A stretch of 64,000 nt of DNA from Solimonas_A sp052035235 (lineage in GTDB: Bacteria > Pseudomonadota > Gammaproteobacteria > Nevskiales > Nevskiaceae). The notes beneath the pieces are model-generated. The model searched no databases. It was not told where the DNA came from and was given only the letters and a program-made list of their open reading frames with translations. Shown piece by piece: positions 52,636 to 60,470 of the stretch (the stretch's first letter is position 1; the number at the start of each line of letters is the position of its first letter). The translations under genes and the position numbers were made by a program. The stretch is from NCBI GenBank assembly GCA_052035235.1, contig JBPOHT010000014.1, positions 76,350 through 140,349 on the forward strand, given 5' to 3'.

Positions 52636-53535
52636 ATGAGCCAGATCAGCGAGCCCGTCGCGTTCCGCGAGCAGCACCTGCCACTGGGGCCGCATCGCCT
52701 GCATGTCCGCATGGGCGGCAGGGAATCAGCGCTGCCCACGGTGGTGCTGGAGGCCGGTGGCGGCAGCACCCTGTCGGTGTGGCGCGAGATCGAGGCGGGC
52801 CTGGCGGCACACACGCGCGTGCTCAGCTACGAGCGCGCCAGCATCGGCGGCAGCAGCGGGCCGGTGGGCTCCGTGCAGGCAGATGCCGTGGCGGAGCGGC
52901 TGGCGGCGCTGCTGCAGGCGGCGGGCGTCACGGGCCCGGTGATCCTGGCGGGGCACTCACTGGGCGGGCTCTACTCGCGCTACTTCGCCGCCACGCGGCC
53001 GGCCACGGTGGCCGGTCTGGTGCTGCTGGACCCGACGCCGGAGGACCTGCATGCGCCGCCGGTGCGTTGGGTGCCGGCGCTGCTATGGTTGCTGCACGGC
53101 ATTGCACGCCTGCCCCCCACGCAGTGGCTGCTGCCGCTGCTCAAGCGCACGCCCGCGGAGCGGGATACCCGGCGGGCGGAGATACGCACGCTGGCGCGGC
53201 CCGGGCATATACGCAGCCTGCTGGCCGAGAGCCACGCGAGGTCTGACATACAGGCCGAGGTCGCACGGGTGACCGGCGCGGCGGACGCGCCGCGCCTGCC
53301 CACCCTGGTCATCACCGCCGGAGACCGCCTTCCCGCCATGCCGCCGGACATGAGCCGCGACATCCTCCGCAACCACGAGCGCGTCGCCGCCGCCGGCCTG
53401 CCGCCGCACAGCCGCCACCTCAGCATTGCGGACGCCAACCACATGTCCCTGCTCAAGGACCCGCGCCACGGCGCGGCCGTGGCGGCGCAGATCCTCGACT
53501 TTGCCCGGCAGATCACGGGCGCGAGCGCCGCATGA
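52636..53535 (+). CDS. Alpha/beta hydrolase
   Basis: The 299-residue protein has the nucleophile elbow ILAGHSLGGLYSR, an acid in LVLLDPTP or ITAGDRLP, and a late His in ADANHMSLL, completing a classical triad. It has no signal peptide, so it is cytosolic. It begins 4 bases after the receptor stop codon and overlaps the next gene by ATGA. Esterase or amidase activity on the imported compound is plausible. Confidence 0.87.
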   Translation: MSQISEPVAFREQHLPLGPHRLHVRMGGRESALPTVVLEAGGGSTLSVWREIEAGLAAHTRVLSYERASIGGSSGPVGSVQADAVAERLAALLQAAGVTGPVILAGHSLGGLYSRYFAATRPATVAGLVLLDPTPEDLHAPPVRWVPALLWLLHGIARLPPTQWLLPLLKRTPAERDTRRAEIRTLARPGHIRSLLAESHARSDIQAEVARVTGAADAPRLPTLVITAGDRLPAMPPDMSRDILRNHERVAAAGLPPHSRHLSIADANHMSLLKDPRHGAAVAAQILDFARQITGASAA

Positions 53536-55145
53536 GCAGCCTCACTCCTGAACTCAGCGAGAAGCTGGACCAGCTGCTGGCCCCGGGCCGCCGTAGCGAC
53601 GAGCCCGGCTACGTGGTGGGCGTGGCACGGAACGGCCACGCGCTGTACCGCAGCGCCACCGGCCTGGCCAGCGTGGAGCTCAAGGTGGTCAACACGCCGG
53701 CCACGCGCATGCGGATCGGCTCGGTCAGCAAGCAGTTCACCGGGCTGGCGGTGATGCTGCTGGTGGAGGACGGCAAGCTGGACCTGGAGCGCCCGGTGCG
53801 CGACTACCTTGACGATCTGGACGGCCCCAACGGCCGGCCGACGCTGCGCCAGTTGCTCAACCACGCCAGCGGCGTGCGTGACGCGCTGGATGGCCCGGCC
53901 TACTTCATTACCGAAGGGCTGTTCCCGCAGATACCCGTGGGCGTCACGCACCAGTGGTCCTCGCGCATCAGCGACAGCAACTTCGCCCCGGGCGAGCGCT
54001 GGTGCTACAGCAACTACGGCTACCTGCTGCTGTCGCTGGTCATCGAGAAGGTGTCCGGCCTGGCCCTGGCGGAATTCTTCCGGCAACGCCTGTTCGAGCC
54101 GCTGGGCATGGTGGACAGCGAGTTGTTCCCCAACGACATGGAGCTCTCGCCGGGCCTGGCGATCTCGCACATCCGTCGGCCGGACGGCCGCTACCGCCGC
54201 TGCATCTATCCCAGCGAGGAGCTGCTGGGCGGCGGCGGTATCGTGTCCACCGTGGACGACATGCTGCGCTGGTCCGCCAACCTGCGTGAGCGGCGCCTGG
54301 GCACGCCCGCCACCTGGGCGGAGATGCTGTGCGCGCCGCGCTTCAGCAACGGCAGCGAATACAACTACGGCTTCGGCATCATGTGCCAGCAGCACCGCGG
54401 CCTGGACCTGCTGTGGCATGCCGGCAGCACGCTGGGCTCCACCGCGACGCTGCTGTGCTTCCCCGCGGAGGGGCTGGACATCGCCGTGATGGCCAACCGC
54501 TCCGACAGCGACCCCACCGGCCTGGCCCTGCGCATTGCCGACGCCGTGCTCGCCGACCGCGTGGGCCCGCCCAAGCGGCACGCCGAAGCAGCCGGGCGCG
54601 AGGCACTGATGGGCCACTACTACGCCCCGGCATCGCGGCGGCTGCTGAGCCTGCGGGCGCACGAGGGCAAGCTGATGATCGCGCTCAACGCGATACCGGA
54701 GAGCCTGCCGCGCGAGGAAGACGGCGTGCTGATCGGCGACAGCGGTGCCGGGTCACTGAAGCTGTGGCACGAGGCTGGCTCGCCGGTGAACCAGGTGGAG
54801 CTGGAGCTCTGCGGCCACCGCGATACCTATGTGCGCCTGGCCGAGCCCGCACCCGAGCCCGCCCAGCTCGCCGACGGGCTGCTGGGCGAGTACCGCCTGG
54901 CCGACTTCGGCACGCCGGTGGACATCATCCTGGACCAGGGCCGGCTGTATATCGACCTGCGCTCGCGCTACCGGCCCTGCCGCGTGGCGCTGACGCCGCT
55001 GTCCGAGGATGTGCTGGTCTACACCGCCAGCATCGCCGGCACGCCGGTGCAGGGCACCATCACGCTGGAACGGCGCCATGGCCAGGTGAGCGGCTTCTTC
55101 TTCAACACCCAGAAAAGCTGGAACCTGCGCTTCTCCCGCCCATGA
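53532..55145 (+). CDS. D-aminopeptidase-like serine hydrolase (S12 / beta-lactamase fold)
   Basis: The 537-residue protein has S64-V-S-K67 (SxxK), Y159-S-N161 (YxN) and H296-A-G-S (the KTG-equivalent HxG), the full set of penicillin-recognising enzymes. The HxG form, two extra C-terminal beta domains from about residue 340, and total length match the Ochrobactrum DAP-type D-aminopeptidase. That enzyme releases N-terminal D-residues. MlrB, which cuts linear microcystin, has the same fold. No signal peptide is seen. It overlaps genes on both sides by ATGA, so expression is tightly coupled. Confidence 0.83.
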   Translation: MSSLTPELSEKLDQLLAPGRRSDEPGYVVGVARNGHALYRSATGLASVELKVVNTPATRMRIGSVSKQFTGLAVMLLVEDGKLDLERPVRDYLDDLDGPNGRPTLRQLLNHASGVRDALDGPAYFITEGLFPQIPVGVTHQWSSRISDSNFAPGERWCYSNYGYLLLSLVIEKVSGLALAEFFRQRLFEPLGMVDSELFPNDMELSPGLAISHIRRPDGRYRRCIYPSEELLGGGGIVSTVDDMLRWSANLRERRLGTPATWAEMLCAPRFSNGSEYNYGFGIMCQQHRGLDLLWHAGSTLGSTATLLCFPAEGLDIAVMANRSDSDPTGLALRIADAVLADRVGPPKRHAEAAGREALMGHYYAPASRRLLSLRAHEGKLMIALNAIPESLPREEDGVLIGDSGAGSLKLWHEAGSPVNQVELELCGHRDTYVRLAEPAPEPAQLADGLLGEYRLADFGTPVDIILDQGRLYIDLRSRYRPCRVALTPLSEDVLVYTASIAGTPVQGTITLERRHGQVSGFFFNTQKSWNLRFSRP

Positions 55146-56602
55146 AGATCTTCGCCGCCACGCTGGCCACCGAGACCAACACCTTTGCGGCCGTGCCCAC
55201 CGGCCACATCGACTTCGAGGCCAACGGCCTGTACTACGGCGACGCCAGCCTCAAGGCGCCGCAGGGCATCGGCGTGTTCCACGCCACGCTGCGCAAGCGG
55301 GCGCAGCAGGACGGGCACAGCGTGGTGGAGAGCATCGCCGCCTACGCCAAGCCCTCCGGCATCACCCTGCGCGAAGTCTACGAGACCTACCGCGACCAGC
55401 TGCTGCAGGACTTGCGCGCAGCACTGCCGGTGGACGTGGTGCAGCTCTACCTGCACGGCGCCATGGTGGCGCAGGGCCATGAGGACTGCGAGGGTGACCT
55501 GATCGAGGCGGTGCGCGGCGTCGTCGGCGCGCAGGTGCCCATCGGCGTGGAGCTGGACCTGCACTGCCACTTCACCGAGCGCATGCGCCGCGGCGCGGAC
55601 CTGATCGTCTGCTACAAGGAATACCCGCACACCGACACCCTGGAGCGCCTGGGGGATTTGTACCGCTTGAGCGTGGCGCAGGCCGCCGGCCACATCCGCC
55701 CGGTCACCGCAGTGTTCGACTGCCGCATGGTCGGCCTCTGGCACACGCCGCGCGAGCCGATGAAGTCCTTCGTGGCGCGCATGCAGGCCTGCGAGGGCCG
55801 CGACGGCATCCTGTCGGTGTCGCTGGGCCATGGCTTCCCCTGGGGTGACGTGCCCGAGTCCGGCGCCCGGCTGTGGGTGATCGCAGACGGTGATGCCGCC
55901 AAGGCCGAGGCCCTGGCCGCGCAACTGGGGCGCGAGTTCCGCGCCATGCGCCACGAGAGCTCCGAGCCGCCCACGCCACTGGCCCAGGCCATTGCCCGCG
56001 TGCGGGCCAGCGCCGGCCGGCCAGTGGTGATGGCAGACGTCGGCGACAACCCGGGCGGCGGGGCGATGGGTGACAGCAATTTCGTGCTGCGCGCCCTGCT
56101 GGATGCCGGCATGGGTGACTTTGCCATCGGCTGCTACTGGGACCTGGGCGCCATCGCGCTGTGCCAGAGCGCCGGCGTGGGCGCCACGCTGGACCTGCGC
56201 ATCGGCGGCAAGTGCGGGCCGATGTCGGGCGAGCCGATCGACCTGCGGGTGCAGGTGCGTGCCATTGCCGAAAACCACGGGCAGACCGGGCTGAGTGCGC
56301 GCCATCCGCTAGGCACCGGCGTGTGGGTGCAGGCAGACAACGGCATCGACATCGTGCTGGCCTCTCGCCGCGCGCAGGTATTGGCGCCGGAGGCCTTCGA
56401 GGCCCTGGGTATCCGGTTGGGTGAGAAGAAGCTGGTGGTGGTGAAGTCCGCGCAGCATTTCTACGCCGAATTCGCGCCCATGGCCGCCGAGGTGATCTAT
56501 GCGGGCGCGGCCGGCGCCACGGCGCAGGACTTCAGCGCGATCCCCTACCGCCGGCGTAGCCTGGACTTCTGGCCGCGCGTGGCGGAGCCCTGGGAGGATT
56601 GA
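55142..56602 (+). CDS. mlrC: M81-family metallopeptidase (MlrC-like)
   Basis: The 486-residue product has FAATLATETNTFAAVP at the start, the M81/MlrC hallmark ExNTF. It continues with VELDLHCHFTERM, carrying the DxH zinc pair, and CYKEYPHTDTLERL with a further His. GDNPGGGAMGDSNFVLRAL is the conserved C-terminal core. MlrC cuts the Adda-D-Glu end of linear microcystin and nodularin, but the wider M81 family is untested. Here it ends the operon that begins with dgcN. I call it MlrC-like by family; microcystin as substrate is unproven because no mlrA is present. Confidence 0.85.
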   Translation: MKIFAATLATETNTFAAVPTGHIDFEANGLYYGDASLKAPQGIGVFHATLRKRAQQDGHSVVESIAAYAKPSGITLREVYETYRDQLLQDLRAALPVDVVQLYLHGAMVAQGHEDCEGDLIEAVRGVVGAQVPIGVELDLHCHFTERMRRGADLIVCYKEYPHTDTLERLGDLYRLSVAQAAGHIRPVTAVFDCRMVGLWHTPREPMKSFVARMQACEGRDGILSVSLGHGFPWGDVPESGARLWVIADGDAAKAEALAAQLGREFRAMRHESSEPPTPLAQAIARVRASAGRPVVMADVGDNPGGGAMGDSNFVLRALLDAGMGDFAIGCYWDLGAIALCQSAGVGATLDLRIGGKCGPMSGEPIDLRVQVRAIAENHGQTGLSARHPLGTGVWVQADNGIDIVLASRRAQVLAPEAFEALGIRLGEKKLVVVKSAQHFYAEFAPMAAEVIYAGAAGATAQDFSAIPYRRRSLDFWPRVAEPWED

Positions 56603-56642
56603 GCGGCGCGGGGCCTCTGCCGATGGCAGAGCCGGGCAGGGC

Positions 56643-57761
56643 TCAGCTCAGTGCCCGCACCAGCTCCGTGCGCGAGCGGATTTTCAGCTTGCGGTAGATC
56701 GCGTTCAGCTGGAACTCCACCGTGCGGCGCGAGCGCACCAGGTGCTGGGCGATCTCGTCGTTGCGCAGGCCCTTGACCACCAGTTGTGCGACACGCCGCT
56801 CGCTGGGCGTCAGGTGCTGCAGCAGGAGCAACGCCGACTGCGAGGGCTCACGCGCGTCGTCGCTGCCGGCCGGCTCGTCGATAAAGGTCACGACATAGCT
56901 CGGGCTCAGGCCCAGCCCGGTCGATTGCCAGTTGCGGTCTATCTTCACCGACAGGCCCTCGAGCACCGGGTGGGCGAGGCGGACCGACGCGGCCTCTCCC
57001 ACCACGTTACCCTCGGCGGACTCGCCCATGGCCTCCTCGAACAGCGCCCCGACCGCTGCCGGCAGGTGGTAATGCGAATCCGGGCCCGTGGCCATGCGCA
57101 GGCCACGGTTCCAGCGCCCGCACTGTTTCTCCGCCTCGCCGTTGGCGAACATGGAGTCTCCAGCGGCGTTGACGAACATTACCGTCAGCGGCACCTGCCT
57201 GAGGAAGTGCTCGTAGCTGGAGCGGCGGATGCGTTCACCTTCGATGGCGCGCAGGCGGCGCAGCGCGGCCTCGATCATGGGGTGCAACTGCTCGAGGAAA
57301 TCGCGCTCCTCCATTGAGACCTGCGACTCCAGCGGGCGGATGCTCAGCACCGCCTCCGGGTGGGCCTCATGCCAGAACGCCAGGTGGACGAACTCATTCC
57401 AGTCCGGGTCCGGGTCCTGGTCCAGTGCCCGACGGCGCGCGTCCGGGTCTTCCGACAGGATCTGCGTGTAGGTGTACAGCTTGATCTGCGGATGCCGCGC
57501 CAGGAACGGCCCCGAGACCGTCAGGCTGGTGGCCGGCAGGTAGTCCGGCGTGCGCGGCAGCACCACGTGGTGGCGCGCATTGGCCGGCTCGTAGTTGACG
57601 ATGTTGAACATCAGGCTGCAGGAGCGGTGCGGCAACTTGCTCTCAATCAGCTTCAGGCAGGTCGTCCAGAGGCTTTCCAGGTCCAGCGCACTCTGCAGAT
57701 CAACCACCAGCGCCCGGGCCGGGTCGGCGGAGGCGGGGCGCTGGGGGATGAGGGGGCTCAT
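56643..57761 (-). CDS. LuxR-type regulator with PAS/GAF-like sensor
   Basis: From MSPLIPQRPAS (57761) the 372-residue product has a sensor region of about 180 residues, then a PAS-like stretch (LTVMFVNAAGDSMFANGEAE), and a C-terminal LuxR helix-turn-helix with LTPSERRVAQLVVKGLRNDEI and VEFQLNAIYRKL. It has no receiver and no membrane segment. It converges on the M81 gene, 40 bases apart, and is the only regulator next to the peptide-catabolism operon, so it is the likely controller. Ligand unknown. Confidence 0.88.
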   Translation of the reverse strand: MSPLIPQRPASADPARALVVDLQSALDLESLWTTCLKLIESKLPHRSCSLMFNIVNYEPANARHHVVLPRTPDYLPATSLTVSGPFLARHPQIKLYTYTQILSEDPDARRRALDQDPDPDWNEFVHLAFWHEAHPEAVLSIRPLESQVSMEERDFLEQLHPMIEAALRRLRAIEGERIRRSSYEHFLRQVPLTVMFVNAAGDSMFANGEAEKQCGRWNRGLRMATGPDSHYHLPAAVGALFEEAMGESAEGNVVGEAASVRLAHPVLEGLSVKIDRNWQSTGLGLSPSYVVTFIDEPAGSDDAREPSQSALLLLQHLTPSERRVAQLVVKGLRNDEIAQHLVRSRRTVEFQLNAIYRKLKIRSRTELVRALS

Positions 57762-57901
57762 GGGGGCAGGATAGCAACCGCTGGTGAGGCAGGACATCTG
57801 GTGGGAACACCTATGTTCAGGGGACTACGGCGGCCGGGGCAACTTGGAATACGGGGAGCGGTGACCTATAGGTCTGGTCCTGAGCTGCGGCGGGAGCTCA
57901 A

Positions 57902-58355
57902 CGCGCACGGACCGCGTGCAGGAGTTCTCGCGCAAGATGCTGCGCGAGTGGCCGATGCCGGCGTGCCGGTGCTGGTGAAGCGCTACTACCAGCTGATCCC
58001 CTACAACTACGCGCCGGGGCCGCTGAACAGCTTTGCCATGGTGAAGAAGGCGGCCACTGCCGCTGGCGGCCTGCTGGCGGCGGTGCCGCGCGGGCCTTAC
58101 ACCGGCGCGGAGGTGAAGCTATGGGCCGCCAAGAGCACGGCGCTGGCCTGCGAGAACCTGGTGCTGGCGCTGCGCGCCCACGGCTACGAAAGCTGCATGA
58201 TGGAAGGCTTTGACGAGGTGCGCGTGCGCAAGCTGCTGAAGCTGGACGATGCGGCGTTCCCGATCATGGTGGTGGGGGCGGGCGAGCGCGCGGCGGATGG
58301 GGTGTTATGGCCGCAGTTGCGGTTTGAGCGCAAGTTGTTCGTGTACGAGGCGTAG
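57902..58355 (+). pseudogene. 3' fragment of a nitroreductase gene, frameshifted
   Basis: The stretch matches the intact nitroreductase gene from 47153 to its stop codon with about two dozen differences in 455 bases. One base is missing after GCCGATGCCGG (about 57961), shifting the frame; after that, 131 codons through the stop read as in the intact copy. The N-terminal half and start codon are absent. Nearly all substitutions are third-position and silent, so this copy evolved under selection before it was cut down. The first codons can no longer be read in frame. Confidence 0.85.
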
Positions 58356-58398
58356 AGGTCAGCAGATCGCTGCGGTTGCATGCACTTTAGAGTGTATG

Positions 58399-58434
58399 AA
58401 AAGGGGTTGGCGTGATTTACTCCGACCCTTTTTT
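58399..58434. terminator. Imperfect terminator / TTACTC-motif repeat 1
   Basis: AAAAGGG (58399-58405) pairs with CCCTTTT (58426-58432), and T residues follow. The loop includes GATTTACTCCGACCC (58414-58428), whose core recurs at 59014-59030 and 63655-63668. It sits 44 bases after the pseudogene and could stop transcription. From 58435 to 58587 is an AT-richer leader without a gene. Confidence 0.5.
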
Positions 58435-58587
58435 GTTCTGCATATCCCCGCAACCTGATCCGCTCGTCAGCTTGCGTGGTTGCCCGAACAGCCGCAGCAT
58501 CAGACGCGCGGAGAGGGGTGCTGAGAGAAAATAAATCTATCCCCTTTATTGTTTTAAAAAATCAATGTATCTGAGCAGGGGAAAATC

Positions 58588-58998
58588 ATGTCGCATGTGT
58601 ACGCATTGCAAGGACCTGGAAATTGCGGGAAGTCGAGCACACTGATTCAGCTCTTCCAAATGGTGCAAGCTAAATACCCGGCCGCGACTGTGCAAAAAAT
58701 ACGTAGTGGAACTATAGATGTCGCGGTGGTTATTCGAGGGGTAGGCGGCTTGGTCGTGGGTATCGAGAGCCAAGGAGATCCTGGCTCGCGGCTAAAGGAC
58801 ACACTTCCGGAGCTCGCTACAGCCAAGTGTGATCTCATTTTTTGCGCTTGCCGGACGAATGGGAAGACAGTGGGATGGGTTAATGATTTGAACCCTCCGT
58901 ATAGAATGCACTTTGTGACACAGGTTCGTGTGACTAATAACTATGCATCCACGAATGCGGCAACCGCCTTACGGCTTATGCAGAGTGCCGGCATTTAG
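58588..58998 (+). CDS. Small P-loop NTPase-like protein of the defence island
   Basis: The 136-residue product has a P-loop, GPGNCGKSST, at residues 9-18, and short beta strands (VAVVIRGVGGLVVGIES, CDLIFCACRT). It is far smaller than normal AAA or ABC domains, lacks an obvious Walker B Asp-Glu, and resembles small nucleotide kinases or GTPase-like folds only in its P-loop. AGGGG precedes the ATG. The composition is clearly AT-richer than the genes before 58.3 kb. It is 62 bases upstream of a nuclease gene on the same strand. Not recognised; a defence link is inference from neighbours. Confidence 0.7.
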   Translation: MSHVYALQGPGNCGKSSTLIQLFQMVQAKYPAATVQKIRSGTIDVAVVIRGVGGLVVGIESQGDPGSRLKDTLPELATAKCDLIFCACRTNGKTVGWVNDLNPPYRMHFVTQVRVTNNYASTNAATALRLMQSAGI

Positions 58999-59013
58999 TT
59001 GAAAAAGATTGGG

Positions 59014-59030
59014 AATTTACTCTGGTCCCC
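59014..59030. repeat. TTACTC-motif repeat 2
   Basis: AATTTACTCTGGTCCCC shares the TTACTC[CT]G core with repeats at 58414-58428 and 63655-63668. It lies between the P-loop and nuclease genes. Confidence 0.45.
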
Positions 59031-59060
59031 TTCGGTCCGTTAGTTCCCTCGGGGTGCGGT

Positions 59061-60185
59061 GTGATGAGTGACTATTGGAGCCCAGTTGAGGATATGGCGA
59101 CGCATCAGTTTGGTGATCGTGTATTCCTTTTTAGGAGAGATATGACAACCATTGCGCAGGTGCGTGGGGCCCTTCTGGAAGAGGCTGTTCTATACCTTCT
59201 GAAAAATGTTGGTTACGAGCCGATCAATGCCAGCATGCTTCCCGCGACAGGACTTCGAAATGGACACTCCGGACTTGAGGCGCAAGGCCGTGGCGCGTGG
59301 CATCAGTTAGATGCTTTGAGTAGTTGGACGCACTCTCCGCCATTCATGTATCCACTAAGGCTAATCGTGGAAGCAAAATGCTATAGGCAAGGAAAGCCTG
59401 TAGAGATCGAGGTGGTAAGAAATTCCATAGGCGTCTTGAAGGATGTCTCTGAAAACTATTTCTCTATGCTGCAGGATGGAACGGTTGTCCAAGGCCCCCG
59501 GTTTAACTATGTAGCAGCAATATTTTCAACGTCGGGTTTTACCCGGGGGGCCGTACAGTATGCGGTTGCACATCAAATTTTTCTAATTCAGTACACCAAG
59601 ATTCCCGCGATAGCGCCATTAATTGAAGCCATCGCCAACTTTTCTCAGGAGCACATCTTGGAGCTGAGCAAGAAAACTATTTCTCAGGCTAGAGACTGTC
59701 TTCGGCGAGCTCTTAATGGTCCCGGGATGGAGGGTGAAATGAAAAATCTAACTCCCGAAGGCATGCGTCACATTGAGCGCGCGATTCGGGTAACAACGGA
59801 GAGAATTCAAGGCTCATACTTTGGAATGCTGCAGGGCCGGTGGCCAATGCATTTGCTAAGGCGTCAGCCCCTGCCGCCAGAGGCGTTTGTGCACGATACA
59901 GTTCGGTGTGCGGTTCGCGGGAATGTACATGGGGAGTGGAAATTCGTTCCTCTCGTTTAACGGGATAGTCCGAGATGGTTTGAGCTTGAGTTCAGTCTTC
60001 CAGAAGAGATAACTAATCTGGTATCTCAAGAGTGGGGAGATCGTGTGGCCGTCGCGAACATGAAGCGGCGAATGTTCTCCTACATAGATATCACGGGCAT
60101 CATCGGAGGAATTCGTCGAAGTGTGCGCCTTGAGCTAGATCGCACATGGATCGAAGAGTACATTGCAAGGCATCAGAGAGAATGA
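59061..60185 (+). pseudogene. PD-(D/E)XK restriction-like nuclease gene with one in-frame stop
   Basis: A GTG at 59061 followed by ATG at 59064 starts a 299-residue frame. VRGALLEEAVLYLLKNVGYE, HQLDALSSW and LRLIVEAKCY give a PD-(D/E)XK core (Asp, then Glu-x-Lys) like Mrr-type restriction enzymes. The frame stops at TAA (59958-59960), but codons continue without interruption in the same frame to TGA at 60183-60185. That stretch encodes 74 more residues of protein-like sequence (RWFELEFSLPEEITN, then GGIRRSVRLELDRTWIEEY). A single base change in the TAA would restore a 374-codon gene. The nuclease core itself is intact, so the shorter form may be active. Confidence 0.78.
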
Positions 60186-60257
60186 ACTGCGCATACCCCT
60201 GCGAGTCAGTTAATCAGAGGTATCGACTGTGCCTCCAAGTCAGCCCCTCCTTTCCGC

Positions 60258-60470
60258 TTAACCGATGCGGGAGAATGGATAGGCGTTCTTTATGTACACG
60301 TTCAAGAATTGACCCTTTGAAGGTGCTTGCATGAACTGCTCAAAGAGATCTAGCCCTACATTGTAGTACTGATAAATCGTGCCATTGCTAAACTCGATTT
60401 CAAGAGTCTGTGATGGCTCATCGTATCCTGCGGAAACAAGATTTGATGATGCTACGGAACTACGGTCCAT
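60258..60470 (-). CDS. KTSC-domain small protein
   Basis: From MDRSSVASSNLVSAG (60470) the 70-residue product is one KTSC domain: SSNLVSAGYDEPSQTLEIEFSNG, YQYYNVGLDLFEQFMQAPSKG, with NVYIKNAYPF at the end. KTSC domains are short beta-rich modules often found with nucleases or lysyl-tRNA synthetase relatives. Its start lies inside the 3' end of the herA gene (11-base overlap), so it is the third cistron of the SIR2-HerA operon. Confidence 0.8.
   Translation of the reverse strand: MDRSSVASSNLVSAGYDEPSQTLEIEFSNGTIYQYYNVGLDLFEQFMQAPSKGQFLNVYIKNAYPFSRIG

Noticed and set aside
50067..52814. 915-codon leftward open frame
   Set aside because: Antisense to the TonB receptor; His/Gln/Arg-rich shadow.
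53532..55145. Antibiotic-hydrolysing class C beta-lactamase
   Set aside because: The length, extra C-terminal domains, HxG motif and lack of a signal peptide fit a D-aminopeptidase-type enzyme better.
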